39,009 nucleotides of DNA from Rhodopirellula europaea 6C (GTDB lineage: Bacteria; Planctomycetota; Planctomycetia; Pirellulales; Pirellulaceae): contig NZ_ANMO01000142.1 in the NCBI RefSeq assembly GCF_000338295.1, positions 1 to 39,009 of the forward strand. The letters run 5' to 3'. Positions 18,200-26,866 of the stretch are shown here, in pieces. The notes under the pieces are model-generated. The model made no database searches and had not been told where the DNA came from. It was given only the letters and a program-made list of their open reading frames with translations. The number at the start of each line of letters is the position of its first letter. The first letter of the stretch is position 1. The position numbers and the translations under genes are program-made.

Positions 18200-19086
18200 T
18201 AGAATGGTTTCAAACGATCGAAGGCACGTTGGAACCATCCGCGACGATAACCATCTCGCAATTGGCCCTGGTCCTGTTTGTTGATTTCGAGGTCGATCAG
18301 ATCGCGACTGAGCACGACGTTGTCGGGACCGATATCTTGAGCTCGGCAAATACCTGACAGCGACGTTTCCCAAAGGTTGTCGTTGACACGGTATTGCTTG
18401 CGAGCCTCGACGACCAAGTTGCCGTTGGGGCGAATGTCAACGATGCGCGCAGCGATGTTGAACGACATCGATTCGCGAGACTCGACGGAAGCTTCGGCTC
18501 GCGAATTGGCCGTGGTTTGGGCGTCGACGGTGGGATCGCCCTCCGCCTGTGGATCGGGGATCAATCCGCCGCTTCCAAGTTTGATCCATTCCGAAAGCGT
18601 GGCTTGGAACAACGACACTCGCCGTTTTTCGGTGTCTCCTTCGGCCATCATTCGAGCGATTTCGTCGACGCGAATGGTGACGATGTCTTGAACGCGAAAC
18701 GCTCGCATTGGTGGAGCGGGTTGATAGGTCCAGCTCACCCCGGCCAATCCCACTGCGGGAGGCGGCGAGTTGTCGTAGGACGGCGCAGGTTGATTCGCGT
18801 TGTTGTGATTGTTGGCGTCGTTGGGATACGGTCCCGCGGGAGCTCGCTCGGCCACGCCTGGCGGAAGGAACTCAGGCGGCATGACGGCGGCATCGGGGCC
18901 AACGCCGGGAACCGAACGTTGCTGAAGGTTACTGGCGGGAACCACCGCGCTGGTCGGTCTGGCAGGTGCGTTGGGCATCCATGGCGGAGTGGCATGCAGT
19001 AACGACGAATTTTGTGCGCTGGCAATGCTGCCCGAAAGCATCAATGACACTGCGATGGTGGCAAACAAACGAGGCATGGATGTCAT
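18199..19086 (-). CDS. flgH: FlgH, flagellar L-ring protein (no lipobox)
   Basis: A 295-residue L-ring protein that forms the outer-membrane bushing of the flagellum. The C-terminal two thirds match FlgH: RVQDIVTIRVDE, a region of self-assembling beta-strands, RIVDIRPNGNLVVEARKQYRVN, and SGICRAQDIGPDNVVLSRDLIDLEI. The N-terminus is a signal peptide ending in IASA-QN. Canonical FlgH is a lipoprotein with a cysteine right after the signal, and none is present here. A proline/asparagine-rich linker (about 35-115) precedes the core. The ATG at 19086 overlaps the flgA stop (ATGA); ATGs at 19101 and 19077 are alternatives. Confidence 0.92.
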   Translation of the reverse strand: MTSMPRLFATIAVSLMLSGSIASAQNSSLLHATPPWMPNAPARPTSAVVPASNLQQRSVPGVGPDAAVMPPEFLPPGVAERAPAGPYPNDANNHNNANQPAPSYDNSPPPAVGLAGVSWTYQPAPPMRAFRVQDIVTIRVDEIARMMAEGDTEKRRVSLFQATLSEWIKLGSGGLIPDPQAEGDPTVDAQTTANSRAEASVESRESMSFNIAARIVDIRPNGNLVVEARKQYRVNDNLWETSLSGICRAQDIGPDNVVLSRDLIDLEINKQDQGQLRDGYRRGWFQRAFDRLKPF

Positions 19087-20513
19087 GGTTGCGGTTGCCA
19101 TTTGCGAGTGGGTTTATTCGCGAGAACGCGGTTGGGTTGTGTCACAATCTCAACGACCGATGGCTCCACGACTTTGGCCAACAAACGACGTTTGGGCGAC
19201 AGAGTTTCGATTTCAATCAATTCGTTTTGGGCACCATCCCCCAAAGCTTTCGCGGTGGTCGTCACACGGATGCCGCCACCGGAGACCTGAACCTCGACCA
19301 AATCGCCTCGGCGAACCAATCGCGGTGCGGCAAAGTCGCCGGGCCGAAGTGGCACGCCGGACCGAATCAGGCCAACGACTTCCATGCCCATCACTTCGTC
19401 TATATCCATGACGCGATCACCGGAAAGCTCATTGACCGGTGAAGGTTGGAAGTGGACATCGCCGGGGCCAACACGATGGCCTCGCTGCAACGGGCGTCTC
19501 GCAACAACGACGGCGGGTTTGGGAGTGAACGTCACTCGCACAATGCCGTCGCACTGATTGGTCCGAGATCTCGCATCGATTTTGATGCGACATGTAATCG
19601 GTTTGGCATCTTCCGCTGACCAGTGAGGCATTGGATCGAGGAAGCGAATGTCTCGTACGCCTTGCATTTCGGCCAAGGACCCAATTTCGTGCGACACAAA
19701 TGAGGATTCGTAGTCGAACGCGTCCGTCAGATCGCGGTATTGATTTTGGAGACCGAGGTGAACCCAGTGAGAAAGACGTTCTCGCGTTTCGAAATCCAGG
19801 TCGTCTTCCTGGACGGGGTGATCCAGCATGGCGTGGGCGACATAGGTCGCGTCGACTGAATCGCTTTGCGTTGAGACGGGACGAGCCCGGGTGAATTGGT
19901 TGGGTTGGGTGGGAGTTGCATCTGCGTGACTTTGTTCGAGCTGAACATCGGCATTTGCCCCGCCACTTGATTCGTTGACTGCGTGCACAATGATAGTTTC
20001 GTCGCCGTAAATTTTGATTCGGGCCGCGGTGGCTTGGCCTCCGACAAGCAAATCTGCCAATCGGTCGCGTGAGATCTTGGCCGCAGAACCATCCAGCGGC
20101 ATCAGTCCAACGGTTGCATCCGCCAATCGCGGCCACGCTGCAAAGTTGGCTTGCAGGGGACGGACCACGTCGCGAAGCCGAATGATCGGTGAACTGGTGC
20201 TGGCGTTTTCGATGGCTGTGAATTGCCAACGAGTGTCGGCGTCGATGGTTTGACTGCGAGGGCCTTTGGATCGTGTTGACTGACCCGATGTTCGCATGGA
20301 TGCGGGCGAAACTCTCGGTGGGGGATTGCGATTGAACTTCGAATCGACGCCATAGAACGGTGTTCGCATCCCAGCACCAGCAATGTCGCTGGCGTCGTTT
20401 GGCGTTTGTGCGAATAGATTCAACGAAACCAAAATCGAGCACGCTAATGCGCATGCGATGATCCACCCTTTGATAAAGGCGGATCGCAAAGACGTTTTCG
20501 AATTCGGGACCAT
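19083..20513 (-). CDS. flgA: FlgA, P-ring assembly chaperone (long form)
   Basis: A 476-residue FlgA-type protein, the periplasmic chaperone for P-ring assembly. The C-terminal ~150 residues hold the SAF domain typical of FlgA: VVVARRPLQRGHRVGPGDV, a VMGMEVVGLIRSGVPLRPGD strand pair and GDLVEVQVSGGGIRVTTTAKAL. An N-terminal hydrophobic segment (about 13-35) acts as signal or anchor. The region between (about 90-330) is far longer than in E. coli FlgA (219 residues) and includes a repeat of FlgA N-domain-like sequence. The start is the ATG at 20513, next to a TTG at 20516. It lies 6 bp after flgG and overlaps flgH. Confidence 0.9.
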   Translation of the reverse strand: MVPNSKTSLRSAFIKGWIIACALACSILVSLNLFAQTPNDASDIAGAGMRTPFYGVDSKFNRNPPPRVSPASMRTSGQSTRSKGPRSQTIDADTRWQFTAIENASTSSPIIRLRDVVRPLQANFAAWPRLADATVGLMPLDGSAAKISRDRLADLLVGGQATAARIKIYGDETIIVHAVNESSGGANADVQLEQSHADATPTQPNQFTRARPVSTQSDSVDATYVAHAMLDHPVQEDDLDFETRERLSHWVHLGLQNQYRDLTDAFDYESSFVSHEIGSLAEMQGVRDIRFLDPMPHWSAEDAKPITCRIKIDARSRTNQCDGIVRVTFTPKPAVVVARRPLQRGHRVGPGDVHFQPSPVNELSGDRVMDIDEVMGMEVVGLIRSGVPLRPGDFAAPRLVRRGDLVEVQVSGGGIRVTTTAKALGDGAQNELIEIETLSPKRRLLAKVVEPSVVEIVTQPNRVLANKPTRKWQPQP

Positions 20514-20519
20514 CAAGGT

Positions 20520-21326
20520 TTAGAACCGTCGAAGTTGAGAGATGTTTTGCATGACTTGATCGCCCGCCTGCACCGCTTGGCTGTTCAATTCGAACGCCCT
20601 CTGGGTTGTGATCAGGTCAATCAGTTCTTGAACCGGTTCGACGTTGGATGCTTCCAAGTTGCCTTGGCGAAGCACACCCATGCCGTCTGTTCCCGGGTTG
20701 TTGATTTGCTCTGGACCGGATGCATCGGTTTCGGAGTACAGGTTTTCGCCGTTCTTCAACAATCCATCGGGGTTGATGAATTGAGCGAGCTGGATTTGGC
20801 CTTGGTTGGTCAATTCGGTTTGCCCTGGTTGGCGAACCATGACTTCGCCGTTGCTGTTGATGACAACCGCGGTAGCGTCCGGTGGGATGGTGATCGGAGG
20901 ATCGAGTAGTCGGCCGACTTGCGCCGAACCCATGACCAACTCGCCATTGGCGTTGATGTCCAAGTTGCCAGCTCGGGTGTACATCGTGTCTTGGCTGGAC
21001 GGGTCCACGACGCGGAAGTAGCCGCCGCCTTGGATGGCGACGTCCAAGTCTCGACCGGTTTGCTGCAGCGTTCCTTGGCGTTGATCGGTTTGGGTGCTGG
21101 TCACACGAACGCCCAAGCCGACTTGAGTGCCGACGGCGGTGGGAGTTTGCGTGGAGTCTTGCACGCCAGGGTAGACCTCGGTTCGATACAGCAGGTCTTC
21201 GAAGTTGGCGCGATCCTTTTTGAAACCAGTCGTGTTGATGTTGGCCAGGTTGTTGGCGATCACGTCCAGTTTGGTCTGCATCGCCTCCATACCGGTGGCG
21301 GCGGTGTACAGCGTTTGAACACTCAT
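20520..21326 (-). CDS. flgG: FlgG, distal rod protein
   Basis: A 268-residue flagellar distal rod protein, of normal size (260 in E. coli). The N-terminal rod motif is intact: LYTAATGMEAMQTKLDVIAN then NLANINTTGFKKDR (about residues 6-39). The FlgG-specific core includes LQQTGRDLDVAIQGGGYFRV, and the C-terminal helix is ELIDLITTQRAFELNSQAVQ ending in MQNISQLRRF. Both terminal helices form the coiled-coil of the rod. It is secreted by the flagellar type III apparatus, so it lacks a signal peptide. It sits 40 bp after flgF and 6 bp before flgA. Confidence 0.97.
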   Translation of the reverse strand: MSVQTLYTAATGMEAMQTKLDVIANNLANINTTGFKKDRANFEDLLYRTEVYPGVQDSTQTPTAVGTQVGLGVRVTSTQTDQRQGTLQQTGRDLDVAIQGGGYFRVVDPSSQDTMYTRAGNLDINANGELVMGSAQVGRLLDPPITIPPDATAVVINSNGEVMVRQPGQTELTNQGQIQLAQFINPDGLLKNGENLYSETDASGPEQINNPGTDGMGVLRQGNLEASNVEPVQELIDLITTQRAFELNSQAVQAGDQVMQNISQLRRF

Positions 21327-21366
21327 GCGAAATTTTCCTTGTGAGAGAGCGACGACTGCATCGCGG

Positions 21367-22119
21367 TTAGCTCTGTAGGACGCGACCGATCAGGGAACCA
21401 AGAACACTGTCTTGGTTCTTGATCATTTGGATGTTGGCTTCGTAGGCGCGAGACGTTTCGATCATCTCCATCATCGTGCCCGTCGGGCTGACAGCGGATT
21501 GTTCCAGCGAACCTGCGACGACGTTGCGTTGACTGTCGGGAACCAAGCTGAACTCGGCCAATGGTCGAAAGAGGTTGCCGCCAACATTGGCCAAGTCGCC
21601 GTAGCTGGCCGGTTGAGCAAGCATCAGTTGTTGGGTTTCGCCGGCCTGAGTGATCGTGCCTTCCGAGCCGACCGTGAACGGGCGTCGTGGGTCGATTTGG
21701 ATCGGCCGGCCGCCTTTTCCAAGCACAGGATCACCGCCAGAATTGACCATCGTGCCGGTGGAATCGAACATGAAATCGCCGGCTCGCGTGAGCAGCTGTT
21801 CGTCACCGCGTCGCAGAACAAAGAAGCTCTTCTTGTCGTGCAATGCAAAGTCAGTTTCACGACCGGTGGTTCGAATTGCTCCGACACCAAATTGAGTTTG
21901 TTCGGGCTGGATGGTCACGCCACCGCCGATGTCGTCCGCACCACCGAGTCCGGGTGAAACCATGCCTTCTTCGATCAGTTCTGAGAACCTAGCCTGCAAG
22001 ATCGTTTGGCTGGGTTTGAATCCCGGCGTGTCGACGTTGGCAAGGTTGTGGCTGATCTGTTGCAGTCGGTGGTTTTGTGCCTGGGCACCCGCTGCTGACA
22101 GATACACTCCGTAGGGCAT
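21367..22119 (-). CDS. flgF: FlgF-like proximal rod protein
   Basis: A 250-residue flagellar hook/basal-body protein of the FlgF/FlgG class, first gene of the rod/ring run. The N-terminal motif is MPYGVYLSAAGAQAQNHRLQ then ISHNLANVDTPGFKPSQ; the middle has IRTTGRETDFALHDKKSFFVL and the C-terminus MMEMIETSRAYEANIQMIK. Its size and its position directly before flgG support FlgF. The frame is open to a TTG at 22188, but the ATG at 22119 gives the standard rod-protein N-terminus. The ~540 bp upstream is without a recognisable gene. Confidence 0.88.
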   Translation of the reverse strand: MPYGVYLSAAGAQAQNHRLQQISHNLANVDTPGFKPSQTILQARFSELIEEGMVSPGLGGADDIGGGVTIQPEQTQFGVGAIRTTGRETDFALHDKKSFFVLRRGDEQLLTRAGDFMFDSTGTMVNSGGDPVLGKGGRPIQIDPRRPFTVGSEGTITQAGETQQLMLAQPASYGDLANVGGNLFRPLAEFSLVPDSQRNVVAGSLEQSAVSPTGTMMEMIETSRAYEANIQMIKNQDSVLGSLIGRVLQS

Positions 22120-22663
22120 GGATCGCTCGCTTGGATCGCGTGACTCCGGTTCCGCCGAACCGTTCGACGTTCCTTTGGGGGTACGCAATCGGGGACACGA
22201 ACCTCAAGGTCAATTCTTTAGCGAAAGTTTGCCGAATCTCGGAATTTATTCCTGTGACCGTGAATTTCGAGCCGGAATCGTTTTGAAAGCCAGGGATCAG
22301 CCTGCCTCGCCGAGGTTTGCATGACATTGCAAGAAGCTGGATTGATCGAGTGATTTCGGATGCAATGCCAGCAGCGTCGCGAAGCCAGGAACGCTGCGAG
22401 TAAAGAGGACACCGCGATTGCAGTGACGTTCCGGTGAGCGGAGCATCGAATGCAGCGTCGCAGCGGAAGGTCGTCGGGGAGCGGACGTTCGTCGTTACTC
22501 CGCGACTGCTGCAAAGAGGTTGTCGCCTCTTGTTGGCTCGCTACTCAACGGCCGGCGCGCTTGGCACCGGCGATCGCAATTGTGGATCTGTGACCACGGA
22601 GCAGTGGCATGGTCAGTTCCGTGTTTCACACCTGGGCCAATGCTGGTGAGGGCACAAACCGTG
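22120..22663. other. Gap upstream of flagellar operon
   Basis: About 540 bp between the end of the GGDEF gene and flgF, both on the minus strand. The promoter of the flagellar run is probably here. I looked for sigma-28 (TAAA-N15-GCCGATAA) and sigma-54 (GG-N10-GC) patterns on the minus strand and found no convincing match. Several overlapping short frames on both strands (for example 22218-22514 minus) show no family pattern. Confidence 0.5.
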
Positions 22664-24421
22664 TTACGCGGATGCCATTTGATGCGACAACACCGGCATC
22701 TGGTTGTCTTGACCGCTCTGGCGAGCCGCGAGTCCGGCGATCGCACAGACTTGTTTCAGCGACTTCTCGTAAGCCGACATCGACTTCACTGAGGGAGCGA
22801 TTTGCAGGATGCCAATCGACAAACGTTCGCCTTCGTTTGTTTTTTCAGCCGCGGCCAAAGTCACGCCGATCGAACCTGCCGCACCGCAGATTTGGTGGGC
22901 TCGTTCCATTGCATCGTCCGCCTCGAGATGAGGCATGCAGATCACCAGCGTTGATTGATCCAGGCAACCAATGTGGTCTTGGTTGCGTGTGGCGGCACGA
23001 ACCAATTGCAGCAACGATCGCATGGTCGCTCCGCTGGGTTTGCCCGACAGTCGGACGCTCATCAATTGGTTGGATGCCTTCCCTCGATTGGGCGACGTTT
23101 GCATTTCTTCCACGTAGTCGACCATCGTCGCCATGTCCGGAAGGTAGCTCAGTGCCTTAGGACGTTCGCTGGCGGGTTCTTCCAACGCGTCTTGAAATTC
23201 TTCCACGACCTCGGGGGTCGCTTCGACTTCTTCGGTCACAACGGTTCGCGGCTCGGGAGGCTGTTCCAATTCAACCGATGATCGTGTGTCGCGAGCCAAT
23301 GCTTCCACTTCCGTTGCCAATTCTTCTTCTTGGGCACGAGGCGCCGTGATAGGTTGTTCAATCAGATCTGAACTGGACGAAATCGGTCTGATCGGCGTGG
23401 CGACTTTCGAAGCAGTTTCGGAGATTGGTTCTTCGACTGCAGTATCGCTCGGAAGTTTGCCCGCACGAACGAATCGTTGTTGATCAATGTAGTGGGCACA
23501 GTCGCGGCCGACTTCTTTGGATCGGTAAAGAGCTTCGTCGACTCGCTGCAGCCATTCTTGAGGAGACTGCTGCGGCTCGAGTGCTCCGATGCCGACGCTG
23601 GCGTTGACCTTCAAGCATTTGCCTTCGAATCGAACTTCACGTGTTCCGATGGCAACTCGAGTTTGTTCAATCAATTCCACCGCCTCGGCCAACGTCTTGT
23701 CGTGCAATAGCATCACGAACTCTTCGCCGCCGAACCGTGCGACCATCCCGTGCGGCTGCAAACGAGCGTCGAGCAATTGGGATACCACTCGCAAAACTTC
23801 GTCGCCAGCACGGTGACCATGGGTGTCGTTGAATTTCTTAAAGTGGTCGACATCAAGCACAGCCAGCACGCCGGCGCGAGTCGGACCGAGTGCATGACGA
23901 CGCAGCAAGTGCTCATCGAATGCACCACGATTGAAAATCTGAGTCAGTGCATCGGTTTGTGCCCTCTGCTCGGCCGATTGCAGTTGTTGCGATTGTTCAC
24001 GGATTCGAGCCTGTGCTTCTGCCAACTGTGTCCGCATGACTTCGTTGGCCGCGATCATTTGATCGACGGCGTCCACGATCGCGGGCGGCGAATTGGACAG
24101 GTCGCTTTCGTGAAGCGTTGTGCTCAAGTTCTCGACGCGACTTTGATGAGCGTCGACATCGGCAGCGATGGATTGAGTGTATTGCCGAACGCGATCGGCA
24201 ACGGCCATCACCTTTTCGGCGTCCGGGGAATCTTCGGTTGATTTGAGGTTTTCATCGGTCACCGAAACACCTTCCGGCGATTGCGGGTTCACCGAAGAGG
24301 CTGGCGCGTTCGGCGTTGGAGAGTCAGATACTTGCCCTTGGTTGTAAAGAGCATGCATCACCCAGCCACAAGTCATTCCGGCGCCACCGCTACTGGCTGC
24401 AATGATGATATCGAGAAGCAC
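22664..24421 (-). CDS. GGDEF diguanylate cyclase with degenerate second GGDEF
   Basis: A 585-residue protein. A short N-terminal hydrophobic segment (about 2-26) may anchor it. A helical, partly coiled linker (about 65-155) leads to a complete GGDEF domain (about 155-310) with GGEEF at 231-235 and the DALTQIFNRGAF and DVDHFKKFND motifs, so it should make c-di-GMP from two GTP. The RxxD inhibitory site expected five residues before GGEEF is missing. After an acidic low-complexity linker (about 330-430), a second domain (about 450-570) follows the GGDEF pattern but has CLDQSTL where GGDEF should be, so it is probably non-catalytic. Start is GTG 24421 with GGGGA upstream. It precedes the flagellar operon. 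Confidence 0.88.
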   Translation of the reverse strand: MLLDIIIAASSGGAGMTCGWVMHALYNQGQVSDSPTPNAPASSVNPQSPEGVSVTDENLKSTEDSPDAEKVMAVADRVRQYTQSIAADVDAHQSRVENLSTTLHESDLSNSPPAIVDAVDQMIAANEVMRTQLAEAQARIREQSQQLQSAEQRAQTDALTQIFNRGAFDEHLLRRHALGPTRAGVLAVLDVDHFKKFNDTHGHRAGDEVLRVVSQLLDARLQPHGMVARFGGEEFVMLLHDKTLAEAVELIEQTRVAIGTREVRFEGKCLKVNASVGIGALEPQQSPQEWLQRVDEALYRSKEVGRDCAHYIDQQRFVRAGKLPSDTAVEEPISETASKVATPIRPISSSSDLIEQPITAPRAQEEELATEVEALARDTRSSVELEQPPEPRTVVTEEVEATPEVVEEFQDALEEPASERPKALSYLPDMATMVDYVEEMQTSPNRGKASNQLMSVRLSGKPSGATMRSLLQLVRAATRNQDHIGCLDQSTLVICMPHLEADDAMERAHQICGAAGSIGVTLAAAEKTNEGERLSIGILQIAPSVKSMSAYEKSLKQVCAIAGLAARQSGQDNQMPVLSHQMASA

Positions 24422-24936
24422 GTGTCAGTCCCCGCAAAGGATCTTGAAGTTCAGATGGATGAAGAGTGGGCAATGGAGGCCAGCGAGTCGTGTCGTCGAA
24501 GCCTCACCCCATCATGTGTGCTCGCCAACGTTGTAATGGATCACAGATTCCCCGACCCACCCGAATGCCGCTTGCGAGACACAACCCTACGTCATAGTTT
24601 GCGGTAAAAGGAAAAATCTTCTTCTTTGATGCCCCCCTTTTGGAAGAGGGTCGGTCTCCGCCTTTCTGACGCGACCGAGTCAACGACATGTTGCGACAAC
24701 TCTTCCCCTGCACTCGACTTGAGGAAATTTTATTCAAAGAAGTTGGGTTTTTTGCAGTCGCGACCCATTGCCCCGATCTTTCCTGGTTTGACAGTCGGCT
24801 GTTTGCTCATCACAACAAAATCAAAGAATTGCCGTGGCCTGAATCGCAAACATCGGAAATATTATTGAGGACGGAGTTTGCGCAGGACAAACCTGTTCGG
24901 GCCTTTCGTGTCTTCCTGAAAGGAATTGGGACATTT
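24422..24936. other. Divergent intergenic region, no recognised feature
   Basis: About 515 bp between the divergent GGDEF (-) and BON-domain (+) genes. A frame on the plus strand is open from 24688 and joins the BON gene, but the sequence before 24937 has no family pattern. The region is locally A/T-rich with runs such as CCCCCCTTTT. A TATTAT at 24862-24867 could be a -10 box for the BON gene, but no -35 lies at the right distance. Confidence 0.45.
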
Positions 24937-25236
24937 ATGCATTCGACTACACCATCAAACGACATTGCTTCCACCGTCTCCGGTGCACCGATCGGTCTGA
25001 CCGATCCTGCCGATCTTCGCGTATCGGAACTTCGTGCCACCGCCGCCATCCGAGCTTTGGCTGACAGCAATGTCGCTGAACTGCGGTTCTTACGTGTGGA
25101 CGAAAGTGAAAACGAAATCTGCCTGACCGGGCGTGTTCGCAGCTTCTATCACAAACAGCTTGCTCAAGAAGCAATTCGCCCCATCGCCGCAGGACGCCAA
25201 GTCGTCAACCGCGTCGACGTCTGCATGACCTCCTGA
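24937..25236 (+). CDS. Small BON-domain protein
   Basis: A 99-residue protein whose last ~70 residues read as a BON domain: a helix (LRATAAIRALADS), then the strand pair LRFLRVDESENEICLTGRV and a closing helix and strand (KQLAQEAIRPIAAGRQVVNRVDV). BON domains bind phospholipids or other hydrophobic ligands and occur in periplasmic proteins, but there is no signal peptide here, so its location is open. The ATG at 24937 is preceded by AGGA (24921-24924); upstream in-frame sequence back to 24688 is not protein-like. It is convergent with the asparagine-synthetase-like gene. Confidence 0.75.
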   Translation: MHSTTPSNDIASTVSGAPIGLTDPADLRVSELRATAAIRALADSNVAELRFLRVDESENEICLTGRVRSFYHKQLAQEAIRPIAAGRQVVNRVDVCMTS

Positions 25237-25338
25237 ATTCGCTGCTCAGCTGAGTGACCGCGACCGAACTCGGCCTCGACGCCGGGCTTCCCGATCCGGT
25301 GAAAATTTTCAACGCATCCATTCAATGCGTCCCGTGTC

Positions 25339-26718
25339 TCACTCCGCGGGAATTCGCTCGGCCAGTTTGTTCGTTGAAAATGCGTCGCTGAAGTATTGGC
25401 GATATTCGGTTTCTTTGACCGGGAACAGAGCGTCAAATGCGTCTTTGCCTCCAGCACCATGCTGGAAACGACGCTTTGGATTGACTGGCATCTTCACACC
25501 GGTCACCGCTTGAATGCCCGCACCGACGATTTGGCCCTTCAGTGCGTAGAGCTTCTCATGGTCCCAGTCGGTCATCTCGATGAATGGGGTTCCCTCGGCG
25601 ACCTCGATCACCTCGGGCAATGCCATCGGGCTGAAACCGTGGAATCCCAATCGACGCGCCGGCGCACTTGTCCGAACATGCCCGCGACTTTGACCACCGC
25701 TGTAGACGAGTGAATGCTTCACGGCGTCCACGCCCCAGCCTTCTTGGTAGAGCATTTGATTGTTTAGAACGCTTCGAATGGTTAGTTCGGGATTCTCTTC
25801 GATCGGGTAGTCCTTGAAGTTCTCGTCGCCGCCATCTCCATCGACCAAGTACCTCCAATCCGGATATCGATCGCGAATGCCTCGGCACAGCGCCAGTCCC
25901 ATGGTGGCACTTTGGATATCCAGCGGTTTGTAGTCCTCGGTGACTTCAATCGCGGATCGCCAATCGATGTGAGACTTCTCCACCGAGATGACTTCCAATA
26001 ACATCGGCATCCCGATCGCTTCCAAGAATTCGCTGGCCTGCGCGAAATCAGTTTCGCGAGAGTGAGCGTTTTCCTTCACGGACAACACAAACGCTTTCAA
26101 ACGTTGAGGTGTCTGGCCGCGTTCTTTCAACGCGTGAATCATCGCGATTAACACCGCACCGCTGTCGATGCCTCCGCTGAACATCACACCGATCGGTGCG
26201 TCCTCTTCGATCGTATCGATCCAATCGGAACACGCACCGACCAGTCGTTCGATGTACCGCGTGCCGATCGCTTCGATGCTGGCAGGCAACGTGTTCGAAC
26301 GTGGGTCAAAGAATCGGTGCAGCGTTGGATTGGGATCGGGGCAACCGGTCAGTTGCAGCTTCATGACGTGATGCGCCGGCACCATCCGCGTGTACGAAGG
26401 ATGGAATTGGTCTTCCAGCCCTTCTGCTCGCAGTTGTTCAAAGATCTCGTCGATCCGCTCGGCGACAATCAAGCAAGGACCCGCGGCACGCTTGGCCAAG
26501 AAGTAACGCATCGGACGCCCGATTGATCGAGCCATGTGCACCGTCTTACCTTCCGCCTGCAAAATCGCGAACTGCCCGCGGATCTTTCCAACCGATTCGG
26601 CATCACCACTTCGAACCGCTGCTTCCGCCGCTTCGCGAGAGGTACCTAACAGGATGTCGCCGCTGGGATCCAGCAAGTTCACGATGCGTTCGATAACCGG
26701 AGGCGCGTTCATGTTCAT
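25339..26718 (-). CDS. Asparagine-synthetase-like enzyme without glutaminase nucleophile
   Basis: A 459-residue ATP-pyrophosphatase of the asparagine synthetase class. The PP-loop SGGIDS is at residues 181-186 and the second AsnB signature appears as DGDGGDEN (293-300), so acyl-adenylation is likely retained. The N-terminal part keeps the end of a class II amidotransferase fold (GQFAILQAEG...MARSIGRPMRYFLA), but there is no Cys2 and the first strands are missing, so glutamine is probably not the nitrogen donor. That loss is seen in beta-lactam synthetase-type relatives. Start chosen at ATG 26718 with AGGA 8-9 bases upstream; the frame is open to 26793. The substrate is unknown. Confidence 0.82.
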   Translation of the reverse strand: MNMNAPPVIERIVNLLDPSGDILLGTSREAAEAAVRSGDAESVGKIRGQFAILQAEGKTVHMARSIGRPMRYFLAKRAAGPCLIVAERIDEIFEQLRAEGLEDQFHPSYTRMVPAHHVMKLQLTGCPDPNPTLHRFFDPRSNTLPASIEAIGTRYIERLVGACSDWIDTIEEDAPIGVMFSGGIDSGAVLIAMIHALKERGQTPQRLKAFVLSVKENAHSRETDFAQASEFLEAIGMPMLLEVISVEKSHIDWRSAIEVTEDYKPLDIQSATMGLALCRGIRDRYPDWRYLVDGDGGDENFKDYPIEENPELTIRSVLNNQMLYQEGWGVDAVKHSLVYSGGQSRGHVRTSAPARRLGFHGFSPMALPEVIEVAEGTPFIEMTDWDHEKLYALKGQIVGAGIQAVTGVKMPVNPKRRFQHGAGGKDAFDALFPVKETEYRQYFSDAFSTNKLAERIPAE

Positions 26719-26866
26719 GGCAAAGTTCCTGATGAGTGAAGTGGATGGGAATGAGAGAGGCATGATTGTCGCAAGTGTTTTGCGTGCCAGCACTGTTCAA
26801 TGCGATCGGGAGTTTGCGATCAGGCCAATGCTAAACGCTCAACGATCGCGATCAAACATCGAACGA

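Noticed and set aside
22120-22663. Sigma-28 or sigma-54 promoter for the flagellar genes
   Set aside because: No stretch on the minus strand matched either consensus at the right spacing.
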